From Nitrosopumilaceae archaeon (GTDB taxonomy: Archaea > Thermoproteota > Nitrososphaeria > Nitrososphaerales > Nitrosopumilaceae), in NCBI GenBank assembly GCA_024644385.1, contig JAHELB010000008.1, positions 1 to 47,413 on the forward strand: a stretch of 47,413 bases of DNA. Direction: 5' to 3'. Below, one piece after another: positions 23,599-31,729 of this stretch. Each line of letters opens with the position of its first letter. Position 1 is the stretch's first letter. The position numbers and the translations under genes are program-made. The notes under the pieces were generated by a model. That model was given only the letters and a program-made list of their open reading frames with translations, made no database searches and had not been told where the DNA came from.

Positions 23599-24966
23599 TT
23601 GAAGAAATTTGTCATTGATCAACAGGTAGAAGACATTGAGATGCCAGAGAATCTCAAGTTAAACACATTTCTGCAAGAATTTCACTCAGATTGTCTTCAT
23701 CCGGAATGCAGATTTGGTTTTTATGGGTTTGCTTTTGGGCAATCTCCATTCCCAGTTCCTGAGCCGGTAAAAAATGCCCTTATTGAGAATGCTGGAAAAG
23801 GAACTTATGCAAGTGTTCCAGGAATTCAAGAACTCAGAGATGCGATATCAGAGTATTCCAAAAGAAATTACAAATTTGATGCTGATCCTAAACGAATTTA
23901 CGTGGGGCCTGGGACAAAGGAGCTAATTTTCAATCTGTTGGAAATATTACATGGTACGGTAATTTTACCTACCCCGGCATGGCTTGGGTACCTTCCCCAG
24001 ATTAGATATTTGAAGAAAAACTTTCACATGCTGCATGTCCGCGCAAATGGTAAAATCGCACCAAACGATCTTGAACATTTAATTCTTAGACTCCACGATA
24101 GGCAAAAAATTCTCATCTTAAACAACCCAAATAATCCAACTGGACTTGTATATTCTCAATTAGAATTGGAAGAAATTACAGATGTTTGTAGGAAACACGA
24201 GGTTCTTGTAATTTCAGATGAAATTTACGCTCAAACCACTTATGAAATAAATAAATTTGTAAGCATGGGGAAAATATATCCTGAAGGCACATTCGTCACA
24301 AATGGGTTATCAAAATCCCATGCTGCAGGAGGCTACCGGTTGGGATATGTTATTTTCCCACAAAATACTTTTGAACTAAGACGTCAGTTCAAAAAAATAC
24401 TTGCTACTGAATACACTGCAACCTCGACTCCCATTCAATATGCTGCGATTGCAGGTTTTAAAGAAAGTAGAGAAATGGAAGAATATTTTGAGATAACTAG
24501 GAATATTCATAAAATAATGGGAGATTATACTTATCAAACCTTAAACCAAATTGAAGGAGTAAAAACTACAAAACCAGAGTCAACGTTTTATTTGCTTGCA
24601 AACTTTAATGCGTACTCTGATTATTTCTTGGCAAATAAAATATCAAACTCCCAAAAATTTTCTGAATCTCTTATCCAGCACCCATATCATACTGCATTGG
24701 TAGGTGGCGATAGCCTTGTACTAGAGAGAACTGATTTTAGTGCTAGAATAGCCTTTGTAGACTATGATGGTAAAAAGGCAATGGAAAATTATATAGAAAG
24801 TACTCCAACCACGGGTTCAGATAAGATTGAATTTATAAAAAACAACGCCCCCAAAATAGTTGATGGTTTGGAAATGATCAAAAGGTACTTCAAGGACCTA
24901 AAAAGAAATGCAGATTCAAAGTTGACAATCCGCGAGTTAGATGCAGGAAAAGCTCTATCGAAATAA
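23599..24966 (+). CDS. Class I/II PLP-dependent aminotransferase
   Basis: A 455-residue fold-type I aminotransferase. Visible: FAFGQSPFPVPEPVKNAL, TYASVPGIQELRDAI, ILNNPNNPTGLVYS (Asn contact), VISDEIYAQT (PLP-pairing Asp), and the Schiff-base Lys in NGLSKSHAAGGYRLG. The C-terminal Arg region is FSARIAFVDYDG. The C-terminal end (about 415-455) extends past the usual domain with a Lys-rich helix. Amino acid specificity cannot be told. TTG start, no ATG in frame nearby. Convergent with the Kv-like channel gene. Confidence 0.92.
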   Translation: MKKFVIDQQVEDIEMPENLKLNTFLQEFHSDCLHPECRFGFYGFAFGQSPFPVPEPVKNALIENAGKGTYASVPGIQELRDAISEYSKRNYKFDADPKRIYVGPGTKELIFNLLEILHGTVILPTPAWLGYLPQIRYLKKNFHMLHVRANGKIAPNDLEHLILRLHDRQKILILNNPNNPTGLVYSQLELEEITDVCRKHEVLVISDEIYAQTTYEINKFVSMGKIYPEGTFVTNGLSKSHAAGGYRLGYVIFPQNTFELRRQFKKILATEYTATSTPIQYAAIAGFKESREMEEYFEITRNIHKIMGDYTYQTLNQIEGVKTTKPESTFYLLANFNAYSDYFLANKISNSQKFSESLIQHPYHTALVGGDSLVLERTDFSARIAFVDYDGKKAMENYIESTPTTGSDKIEFIKNNAPKIVDGLEMIKRYFKDLKRNADSKLTIRELDAGKALSK

Positions 24967-25072
24967 TTTTTAAAAATTTTATTAAAAAACAATTTTAAAT
25001 CCTGAAATTTGATATGCTAAATTAGTTAATTTTTTCAGTGAAATGTGTTCATGTGACACAAAGGGATCTCTA

Positions 25073-25864
25073 TTAGATTTCCTTCCCACAGTGAGGACAA
25101 TGCCTTGTTTCTTGTCTTTTTTTACGTAACTCTTCGGTAAATGCGGAGGCCATGATTCCTGTTGGAATTGCATAAACTGCAATTCCTATAACTGCTACAC
25201 CTGCAGCAATTAATTTTCCTGGGATAGTGATGGGATAAACGTCGCCATAACCAATAGTTGTCAATGTGACAATTCCCCACCACATTGCTGCAGGAATACT
25301 AGAAAACACCAGTGGTTGTGCTTCATGTTCTGCATGAAACATCAAACTGGATGCAAAAATTAACACTATAAAGAGGATAAAAAAAGCAACAGCCAAATCA
25401 CCAGCTTTTGCTTTAAAAACCACACCTAATGTTTGCATGGGTTCTGAATATCTAGCAAGTTTGAATAATCTAAATAATCTCAAAAGTCGAATTATTCTTA
25501 CGAATCTTACATCAGTTACCACAAAGGGTAAAAAGAACGGTAAGATGGCAGCTAAATCTACCAACATCATAGGGGCAAACAAAACTCTAATTCTAGGGTA
25601 TTTGGAATTTTGATATTTTGGGTTTAATTTAGAAACTATTATTCTTCCTGCATACTCTATAGTAAAAATAATGATTGAAAAGATTTCAAAGGGGGTAAAT
25701 AAATAACCATATTCATCCAAGACGGTTTCTTCGGTTTCGATTATCACAACAAGAACATTTATTGCAATTAAAGTAATGATGAAAATTTGAAATGTTTTTG
25801 TAATTTTGTCATTAGTTACTCCCTCTAGAATTTCATATGTTCGTTGTAGAGCATGGTTTGCCAT
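25073..25864 (-). CDS. Voltage-gated-like potassium channel
   Basis: A 263-residue six-helix channel subunit. S1-S3 lie at about 23-45, 56-78 and 94-115. S4 has Arg every third residue (R120, R123, R126, R129, R132, K135 in VRFVRIIRLLRLFRLFK). The pore helix MWWGIVTLTTIGYGD carries the K+ filter TIGYGD (203-208); S6 follows with the flexible AIPTGIM. The short cytosolic tail ends in CPHCGKEI, one CxxC that may join Zn across subunits. Last gene of a three-gene cation operon, nine bases after the CorA-like stop. Controls K+ flux or membrane potential; inference. Confidence 0.93.
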   Translation of the reverse strand: MANHALQRTYEILEGVTNDKITKTFQIFIITLIAINVLVVIIETEETVLDEYGYLFTPFEIFSIIIFTIEYAGRIIVSKLNPKYQNSKYPRIRVLFAPMMLVDLAAILPFFLPFVVTDVRFVRIIRLLRLFRLFKLARYSEPMQTLGVVFKAKAGDLAVAFFILFIVLIFASSLMFHAEHEAQPLVFSSIPAAMWWGIVTLTTIGYGDVYPITIPGKLIAAGVAVIGIAVYAIPTGIMASAFTEELRKKRQETRHCPHCGKEI

Positions 25865-25873
25865 AAATACTTC

Positions 25874-27520
25874 TTACATCCACTGTTTTTTTCGGAACCA
25901 CATTATCATAAAAATCACAATAATTATCATGACAATGATCATGACAAAGTAGCTTCCTTCCCATGCCAACTCTGGAATGTATTCAAAATTTGTCCCGTAA
26001 ACTCCAGCTATGAATGTAATTGGAATAAATATACTGGCAATTATAGTAAGAGTCTTCATGATCTCATTCATTCTATTGCTAACACTAGAAAGGTAGGTAT
26101 CCTTCATACCTCCAACCAAATCCCGTAAACCTTCGATGGTATCAATTATTTGGACAATGTGATTATAGGTATCTCTAAGGTAGGTTTTTGTATCATCAGC
26201 AACCAATGCAGAATGACTGCGTTGTAAACTGTCAATTACCTCTCGAGCTGGCCACATGGATTTTCTCAACAAGATCATTTGATGTTTCAATGCTTGAAGG
26301 GTTTGTAAGGTATTTGGACCAGGATTTACCATTAACTCCTCTTCTAAATTTTCTGTTATTTCCCCAATTTGTTCAAGAACCAAAAAATAGCTATCAATAA
26401 TAGCATCTAGTAATGTGTATGCAAGATAATCCGTTTTCCTTTTCCTAATACTACCCACGTTTTCCCTTAGCCTTATACGAATTTTATCGAAAAAATCTTC
26501 TTTTATTTCCTGAAACGTTACTAGATGATTTTCCGCAATAATGAAGGATATTTGTTCTAACTCAATTTTTCCCTTTTCGTGATTAAAATGAGGCATTTTT
26601 AACATTAGGTGGATATAGTCTTCAGAAATTTCTATCAAAGGCCTCAATTCGGTATTCATTATATTTGCTTGATGTAAGCTGTGTAAACCAAATTCTGTAC
26701 CAAATTGTTCAATAATATTTGCATCATGAATTCCTACAACATTAATCCAAGAAACATTAGGTTTGTTTTTAGATTCTAAACAAGCCTCTATGGATGCATC
26801 CTTAGTTTCACAAATATTTTTTTCGTCATATTCAAACAGATCTATTTGAATTTTATCTACCTTCTTTTCTCCAACGTGCACTAATTCGCCTGGTCTAAGG
26901 CCAATAGTATCGGCAATGGTTGTGCCTTTTGGTTTGGTTTTTTTTATTATTTTAGAAAACCGTGAAAAATCGTGCAACCCAATTTCTTGGGTAAATTCCG
27001 AAACTTTGGAAGTTTTGCCAACCACTCCAATTATAACAAATCCTGCAATAATAGAAAATATTAGGCTGATTGTCAATGGACCGAAATCTCCAATTGCTGC
27101 CGCTTGATAGATTGCCAGAACATCAGCAGGAGTGTTAACTTTAACGATAGACCCAATAACCAAATCGATTAAAAAGAATAGAAACGAAATAACTGCTCCG
27201 GTAACAATTGCAGTTACTGCTGTAATTTTTTGAGGTATGTTAATGTCTTTTTCCTGTTTGTAGGGATAAAGATATTTTTTATTTTTTATAATTACTAAAG
27301 CAATGACTGTAATAATTATAGTTGAAATTATCCACCAAGCAATAAACCATATCCCATTAGCAGAATCAATCTGCTCAATTCCGGAAATTAAATCTTGTAT
27401 ATTTCCTGTCAAGGGTAATGATAAAAGTGAAGTGGCCACAACAACAAAAATCTGATAAACAAAGGCAAACAAAAATCCTAAAACCAGTCGATTTGCAAGA
27501 ATTCCAATTTGTTCTTTCAC
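25874..27520 (-). CDS. CorA-like divalent cation transporter with N-terminal membrane domain
   Basis: A 548-residue protein. The C-terminal about 330 residues are CorA-like: cytosolic alpha/beta funnel (HDANIIEQFGTEFGLHSLHQANIMN, HLMLKMPHF), long stalk helix, TM (LTIIASIFIPITFIAGVYG), signature region 508-512, then a last TM and Lys-rich tail. The family signature GMN reads GTN here (YGTNFEYIPE). The N-terminal 190 residues have four hydrophobic helices (about 9-35, 55-78, 98-122, 147-167) not found in ordinary CorA. GTG start. Spacing to the neighbours is 17 and 9 bases, so operonic. Confidence 0.88.
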   Translation of the reverse strand: MKEQIGILANRLVLGFLFAFVYQIFVVVATSLLSLPLTGNIQDLISGIEQIDSANGIWFIAWWIISTIIITVIALVIIKNKKYLYPYKQEKDINIPQKITAVTAIVTGAVISFLFFLIDLVIGSIVKVNTPADVLAIYQAAAIGDFGPLTISLIFSIIAGFVIIGVVGKTSKVSEFTQEIGLHDFSRFSKIIKKTKPKGTTIADTIGLRPGELVHVGEKKVDKIQIDLFEYDEKNICETKDASIEACLESKNKPNVSWINVVGIHDANIIEQFGTEFGLHSLHQANIMNTELRPLIEISEDYIHLMLKMPHFNHEKGKIELEQISFIIAENHLVTFQEIKEDFFDKIRIRLRENVGSIRKRKTDYLAYTLLDAIIDSYFLVLEQIGEITENLEEELMVNPGPNTLQTLQALKHQMILLRKSMWPAREVIDSLQRSHSALVADDTKTYLRDTYNHIVQIIDTIEGLRDLVGGMKDTYLSSVSNRMNEIMKTLTIIASIFIPITFIAGVYGTNFEYIPELAWEGSYFVMIIVMIIIVIFMIMWFRKKQWM

Positions 27521-27537
27521 TATGTCACCCCTTCTGA

Positions 27538-28785
27538 CTATACTATTTTTTGGATTCTTATTTGTGTAGGCCTGTTTTTTTCTACCTGCTCAACAGTAAT
27601 TTTCAAAGAATTCAAGGTTATTACATCAGATGGTTTGGGGATATCTTGTAGTTTTTCATGTAAAAGACCACTTAAAGTTGAATAATCATCACCATATGCA
27701 ATTTCTGTCTTAAAATAATCGTTAATTAGATCAATTTCTATATCACCATCAGTAATTATGGTATTCGAGTCTACTTGGGTAAAGGGTGATTTTTTGGGAT
27801 CCGTTTCATCATAAATTTCTCCGACAATTTCTTCAATGAGATCCTCAAGGGTTACTAACCCTTCTACCCCTCCAAATTCATCTACTACGATAGCCATGTG
27901 CATATTTTTTGTTTGCATTTGCCTTAGAAGACTACTCATTTGTTTCTCCTGAGAAACATAGATTGGTTCTCTTACCAATTCGCCTACCATTTTTTGCTGT
28001 AAATTTGTGTCTTTGAGATGTTTTAGTATATCTCGAACATGCAAAACTCCAACGATATCATCCAGGTCTTTGCCATAAATTGGTATTCTAGAATGTCCAC
28101 TTTGATGAATTTTATCAGCAGCTTTTTCAAGAGAAAGATCCTTTTGTAAACTAAACATCTTGGTCCTTGGAACCATAACAGCACGAATTACACTATCATT
28201 GAACTCCAATGCACCACGTAACAAATCCCGTTCGTGCTTTTCAAGGGCTTGATCTCGGTGGCCTTGATCAATAATTCCACCAATTTCTTCTCCTGTTAAG
28301 GCAGGAGGGAAATAAGAACTTCCAGTTACCTTGATAATTCCACGAGAAATTTTTTCTAATACCCATACTGCTGGGTAGAACACATAGCTGAATGTTAGCA
28401 AAACTCTGCTAAACCTAAGGGCAACTTTTGAAGCATTTGCATTACAGTAGGTTTTTGGGGTAACCTCTCCAAAAATTATTATTAAAAAAGTCATAATCCC
28501 TACTGCGATTCCTAAACCATTTTCTCCAAAAATTGCAATTGAGACAACAGTTGCCAATGATGCAGAACCAATGTTTACAAGATTGTTTCCAAGGTTTACA
28601 CTTGACATCATCCATCCAGGATTTGATTTTAGTTTTTGTAGAGATTTTGAACCTTTTACCTTGTCTTTTACTAACCGTTCAACTGTTGCTTGGCTTGTTC
28701 CCACCAAGGCAACCTCAAGACCGCTAAAAAACCCGGATAAACCGATTAAAGCAGCAAGAGCAGCTAATTCATATTCTAGCGCCAT
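27538..28785 (-). CDS. CNNM/CorC-like cation transporter (DUF21-CBS-CorC_HlyC), copy 1
   Basis: A 415-residue membrane protein. The N-terminal DUF21 domain (about 5-185) has three or four helices and FFSGLEVALVGTS, VNLGNNLVNIGSA, IIFGEVTPKTYCN. A CBS pair (about 205-330) shows GHSRIPIYGKDLDDIVGVLHVRD and MAIVVDEFGGVEGLVTLEDLIEEIVGEI. The CorC_HlyC domain (about 340-415) has DGDIEIDLINDYF. The family mediates Mg2+/Na+ transport or efflux. First gene of the operon with CorA-like and K+ channel genes. A second, shorter copy lies at 39908. Confidence 0.92.
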   Translation of the reverse strand: MALEYELAALAALIGLSGFFSGLEVALVGTSQATVERLVKDKVKGSKSLQKLKSNPGWMMSSVNLGNNLVNIGSASLATVVSIAIFGENGLGIAVGIMTFLIIIFGEVTPKTYCNANASKVALRFSRVLLTFSYVFYPAVWVLEKISRGIIKVTGSSYFPPALTGEEIGGIIDQGHRDQALEKHERDLLRGALEFNDSVIRAVMVPRTKMFSLQKDLSLEKAADKIHQSGHSRIPIYGKDLDDIVGVLHVRDILKHLKDTNLQQKMVGELVREPIYVSQEKQMSSLLRQMQTKNMHMAIVVDEFGGVEGLVTLEDLIEEIVGEIYDETDPKKSPFTQVDSNTIITDGDIEIDLINDYFKTEIAYGDDYSTLSGLLHEKLQDIPKPSDVITLNSLKITVEQVEKNRPTQIRIQKIV

Positions 28786-28929
28786 TTTTTTCAGAATCCC
28801 CCTGAATATTTTATGCCAGTAATGGTCCTTAGTGGAACTATCGAGAATAAATTGAAATTCATATTTTCATTGAAAATAATATTAACTTTCACCAGTTTAA
28901 CACCATTTGAAGTTTCAATGATTTATAGT

Positions 28930-29103
28930 TTAGGGGGTTTTTTCCTCTTGGCTCTTTTTTTGTGTCCAAATTTGCTCATTTAGAGTATGGCATTTACAAT
29001 CTTCCGATTTGCCCTTGCAGTTTTTTTGGTGCAGTGGTTCATCACATTTGTTACAAGTTGGGTCTCTCCAACTAGCTTGGTTTCCACAATTAGTACATCT
29101 CAA
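28930..29103 (-). CDS. Small zinc-finger protein (57 aa), leaderless TTG start
   Basis: A 57-codon frame whose product has LRCTNCGNQASWRD, then TCNKCDEPLHQKN, then CKGKSEDCKCHT: two CxxC ribbons plus a third Cys/His cluster. There is no ATG in frame. The TTG at 29101-29103 is about 25 bases below a minus-strand TTTAAAAATA TATA box (29128-29137), fitting leaderless TTG initiation. Residues that would precede it (...ITKESGK) belong to the untranslated AT-rich region. Probably a nucleic-acid-binding ribbon; function unknown. Confidence 0.6.
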   Translation of the reverse strand: MRCTNCGNQASWRDPTCNKCDEPLHQKNCKGKSEDCKCHTLNEQIWTQKKSQEEKTP

Positions 29104-29127
29104 TTTTCCACTTTCTTTTGTTATACT

Positions 29128-29137
29128 TATTTTTAAA
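29128..29137 (-). promoter_or_regulatory. TATA box for small zinc-finger gene
   Basis: Minus-strand TTTAAAAATA ends 25 bases before TTG 29103. It supports initiation at that TTG. Confidence 0.4.
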
Positions 29138-29274
29138 GTTAATTTAAAAAATTTGATTTTTTAAAAAAAGTTTTTGATTAGCGTAGCACTGCTTGAATTT
29201 TTAAAAGAAGACTAAAATTTCTTAATTTAAATTTTCCATAAAATATGAAGTACAAAATAAATTAATTGTTAGAT

Positions 29275-29820
29275 TTAAACAATGGAAAGAAAGATTGGTT
29301 CTGACTCAAATGCTCGGTCTGCTACATACAATTCTCTTACTGATTCCACCTTTGAGGGAACCTCAAAACCAACATTTTGAATTATTTTAAACCCGGGAGG
29401 GATCCGTATGCTGAAAATATTTTCATTTTTTTCAGGTACTGCATTGAATGTTTTTGGAGTATAAACTCTATTTTCTTGATCTTTTAATAACCAATTTTTT
29501 CCATATACTATAACCTCATAGTTTCCTAGATTTTCGATTTCTACTTTTGTTACAAGAAAAATTCCTCCCTCTAAGGGTTTTTCACCGTTTATTCCAAAAT
29601 CGGTTTTTTTTACTTCGATGAGTTTGTACTGTAATTCATTTGTAAGAATGCTTTTGGGTAAGTTGTGACTTTTTACATCGGTTGGGTTTTCTTTATTTGT
29701 TGAAGGAATGGATAATTCATCGAGTCCAATTTGATTTAGAGCATAATTAGAAAAATAGGTACCAATTGAGCCTAAAACAATTCCAATAATTATTGCAGCA
29801 GCCACATACTTTTTTGCCAA
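29275..29820 (-). CDS. Membrane-anchored DUF4352-like protein
   Basis: A 181-residue protein. N-terminal TM/signal anchor about 5-27 (YVAAAIIIGIVLGSIGTYF), Asn/Pro-rich linker, then a beta-sandwich-like domain about 60-181: FLVTKVEIENLGNYEVIV, WLLKDQENRVYTPKTFNAV, IPPGFKIIQNVGFEVP, LYVADRAFESEPIFL. This strand order matches the DUF4352/telomeric-repeat-binding-factor-like immunoglobulin-fold domain of exported bacterial and archaeal proteins. TTG start. Divergent from the SHOCT gene. Function unknown. Confidence 0.75.
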   Translation of the reverse strand: MAKKYVAAAIIIGIVLGSIGTYFSNYALNQIGLDELSIPSTNKENPTDVKSHNLPKSILTNELQYKLIEVKKTDFGINGEKPLEGGIFLVTKVEIENLGNYEVIVYGKNWLLKDQENRVYTPKTFNAVPEKNENIFSIRIPPGFKIIQNVGFEVPSKVESVRELYVADRAFESEPIFLSIV

Positions 29821-29890
29821 TTACATGCAATAATTTCTAGACCTGTTGTTAAAGTTTTCAGCATTCAAACAGGTTAAAATAGAATCTAAA

Positions 29891-30424
29891 ATGACTAATA
29901 TTCTACCGAAATTGGAATCTAAAAAAGTGAATGGAGAAAAATTCTCTCATAAAGAGGAAAATGCAAGCACAGACGAATCATCAAATCCTGTATCCAGACC
30001 AAGGAGAGAGATCTCAGAAGATACTTTTCTAAAAATAAAACAAAAAGCAAATGATGCGATGAAAAATTCTATGGAATTTGCTTCAAACACAACTCAAAAA
30101 ATTGACAAAAATATCAAGGAGGGGATTCAAAAAACAAAGGAGAGTATGATATTTCAGAAAGTACAAACCAAAACATCTCAACTAAAATCAATTGATCAGA
30201 AAGATAAAAACAAATACAAACGAAAAATCATCCGTGGACTAGTAAAAATAAGAAATTCAATTTTTGAATTGTTTGAAAAATTTGTGGGTAGAATAAGAAT
30301 TGGTACTCAGTATGGGAAATCGAGTATCGAATTGTTAAGTGAATTGGCCAAATTAAAGGAGTTAGGAATTATTACCGAAAAAGAATTTGAAGACAAGAAA
30401 AAAGAAATACTAACACGAATTTGA
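29891..30424 (+). CDS. SHOCT-domain coiled-coil protein
   Basis: A 177-residue cytosolic, charged protein. It is disordered and Ser/Lys-rich over 1-50, helical with SMEFASNTTQKIDKNIK-type heptads over 50-120, and ends in a SHOCT (short C-terminal) motif: LSELAKLKELGIITEKEFED. SHOCT domains mediate oligomerisation or binding. An in-frame TTG at 29846 would add 15 residues; ATG 29891 is preferred. It is followed two bases on by a small membrane protein, likely its partner. Confidence 0.68.
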   Translation: MTNILPKLESKKVNGEKFSHKEENASTDESSNPVSRPRREISEDTFLKIKQKANDAMKNSMEFASNTTQKIDKNIKEGIQKTKESMIFQKVQTKTSQLKSIDQKDKNKYKRKIIRGLVKIRNSIFELFEKFVGRIRIGTQYGKSSIELLSELAKLKELGIITEKEFEDKKKEILTRI

Positions 30425-30425
30425 G

Positions 30426-30599
30426 ATGAATAAGAATATCATTATAGGTTATCTTGGGATTGTAATTGCACTTTTAGTTGGTTTTATTATTATCACAAAT
30501 ACAAAGTTATTTTCAGAGGAATGGTTGGTAGGTCTAGGTATTGTTGTAGTAGGAATAGCGATAGGGGCAGTTTTAACTTATGTTAAAATGGTGAGATAA
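30426..30599 (+). CDS. Small two-helix membrane protein (57 aa)
   Basis: An ATG one base after the SHOCT gene's stop (TGAGATG). The product has two hydrophobic helices, IIIGYLGIVIALLVGFIII and LVGLGIVVVGIAIGAVL, joined by TNTKLFSEEW, and ends VKMVR. The tight coupling with the SHOCT gene suggests a membrane tether for it; inference. Confidence 0.65.
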   Translation: MNKNIIIGYLGIVIALLVGFIIITNTKLFSEEWLVGLGIVVVGIAIGAVLTYVKMVR

Positions 30600-30658
30600 A
30601 AAATAAACCCACTTAATCTGGTCAAAAAAAAATTTCATGAAATATACTTTAGGTTGAC

Positions 30659-30666
30659 TTTAAATA
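30659..30666 (+). promoter_or_regulatory. TATA box for beta-helix protein 1
   Basis: TTTAAATA begins 28 bases before the ATG at 30687, consistent with a leaderless transcript. It also supports that ATG over an upstream in-frame start. Confidence 0.5.
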
Positions 30667-30683
30667 GATATAATTTGATTAAA

Positions 30684-30747
30684 TGTATGGCCGATGTAGA
30701 CCCAAGCGCAGTAATTGGTACTGGAGTTAAGATGGAAGATAGTACTG
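30684..30747. repeat. 64-bp direct repeat, copy A
   Basis: Identical over 64 bases to 31156-31219, starting three bases before the ATG. After one mismatch another seven bases match. It includes the first 20 codons of the paralogous beta-helix genes. Confidence 0.95.
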
Positions 30748-31049
30748 AGATAGAAAAAGAGGTCAAGGTAGGTAATGATTGTGTTTTTGGTAAGGATGTA
30801 ACCATTGAGAAAAAGTCTGTAATAGGAACTAACGTGACAGTTGGTGAGGGATCTGTAATTGGGAAGAAAGGTAATGTTGGTAATGATAGCACCCTAGGCA
30901 AAAAAGTGAAAATAGAGAAAAAGGTTGTAGTAGGCAGTAAAGTTACTATTGAAGATGGTGTAGTAATAGAAAAAAACGCTACAGTGTTAGATGGTGCAAC
31001 CGTCCCTTCTGGTTCTATAATTAAAGCAGAACATACGTTTCCAGAATAA
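30687..31049 (+). CDS. Left-handed beta-helix (hexapeptide-repeat) protein 1
   Basis: A 120-residue protein built almost only from hexapeptide repeats (SAVIGTGVKMEDSTEI, VKVGNDCVFGKDVTIE, VIGTNVTVGEGSVIG), so about five to six coils of a left-handed beta-helix. It has no extra domain for a transferase and lacks the His triad of gamma carbonic anhydrases. It may form a trimeric binding or scaffold protein. It ends KAEHTFPE, about 13 residues shorter than its neighbour. Starting at ATG 30687, with the TATA box at -28. Confidence 0.8.
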   Translation: MADVDPSAVIGTGVKMEDSTEIEKEVKVGNDCVFGKDVTIEKKSVIGTNVTVGEGSVIGKKGNVGNDSTLGKKVKIEKKVVVGSKVTIEDGVVIEKNATVLDGATVPSGSIIKAEHTFPE

Positions 31050-31131
31050 ATGTATAAGAATCGACAAAATTAAATTTAATAATTCCGTACAAAATTTGGA
31101 TATAAAATAAAGTGGTCTCTTTACATCATCC

Positions 31132-31140
31132 TTAAATATA
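31132..31140 (+). promoter_or_regulatory. TATA box for beta-helix protein 2
   Basis: TTAAATATA begins 27 bases before the ATG at 31159, so copy 2 has its own promoter and is not only read through from copy 1. Confidence 0.45.
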
Positions 31141-31155
31141 CACAATTCAATTTAT

Positions 31156-31219
31156 TGTATGGCCGATGTAGACCCAAGCGCAGTAATTGGTACTGGAGTT
31201 AAGATGGAAGATAGTACTG
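31156..31219. repeat. 64-bp direct repeat, copy B
   Basis: Identical to 30684-30747. The identity covers the N-terminal coding region only; upstream promoter sequence and the rest of the genes differ. Confidence 0.95.
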
Positions 31220-31560
31220 TGATAGAAGGAGGAGCACAAATTGGTAATGATTGTGTTTTAGGTAAAAGAGTGGTAATTGAGAAACATGCCATTATAGGCA
31301 ACAAGGTTACCATGGGTGAACACTGTGTGATCGAAAGAAAAGTCAATGTAGGTAATGATTGTGTCTTTGGAAAAGAGGTTGTAATAGAGGGACACGCAGT
31401 CGTAGGTAATGGAGTCAAAATAGGAGATGATGTGGTACTAGAAAAAGACACAAAGGTACCAGATGGAGCAGATATACCAACTGGCACTGTGCTTTCAGAC
31501 GGACATACTTATCCAGATGGAACTACACTAAAGGCAAAATATTACAAGCACGATAAGTAA
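31159..31560 (+). CDS. Left-handed beta-helix (hexapeptide-repeat) protein 2
   Basis: A 133-residue tandem paralogue of the preceding gene. Repeats read IEGGAQIGNDCVLGKRVVIE, AIIGNKVTMGEHCVIE, VNVGNDCVFGKEVVIE, VVGNGVKIGDDVVLE. Three His lie within turns (KHAIIG, GEHCVI, GHAVVG) and might bind metal, but not in the carbonic anhydrase arrangement. C-terminal DGHTYPDGT and a Lys/Tyr-rich tail follow. Long open frames on the opposite strand are a by-product of the repeats. Confidence 0.82.
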   Translation: MADVDPSAVIGTGVKMEDSTVIEGGAQIGNDCVLGKRVVIEKHAIIGNKVTMGEHCVIERKVNVGNDCVFGKEVVIEGHAVVGNGVKIGDDVVLEKDTKVPDGADIPTGTVLSDGHTYPDGTTLKAKYYKHDK

Positions 31561-31729
31561 AAAGAATTATTACAAATTTATTTTTCAGTGTATTTATTTT
31601 AAAGAAAACATTAATTTCACCACAAAAGAATTTAATCTATTCTCCTTTTTATAAAACGAAAAATTAAAAGAAAATTATAAGTTGCTGTTAGATTCATTCT
31701 AAGTCATAGAAAAATGAAAAAAAATATGG

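Noticed and set aside
23570-23602. Ten-codon frame (ATG...TGA) overlapping the aminotransferase TTG, possible leader peptide
   Set aside because: The nearest TATA box (23550-23556) places the transcript start after this ATG, so it is probably untranscribed; such short frames are common by chance.
31152-31487. Long minus-strand open frame across the second beta-helix gene
   Set aside because: Its Thr/Pro/Ser repeats mirror the hexapeptide repeats on the other strand; the plus-strand protein has a TATA box and a recognisable fold.
30687-31560. Gamma carbonic anhydrase assignment for the beta-helix proteins
   Set aside because: The three zinc His with family spacing are not present in either copy.
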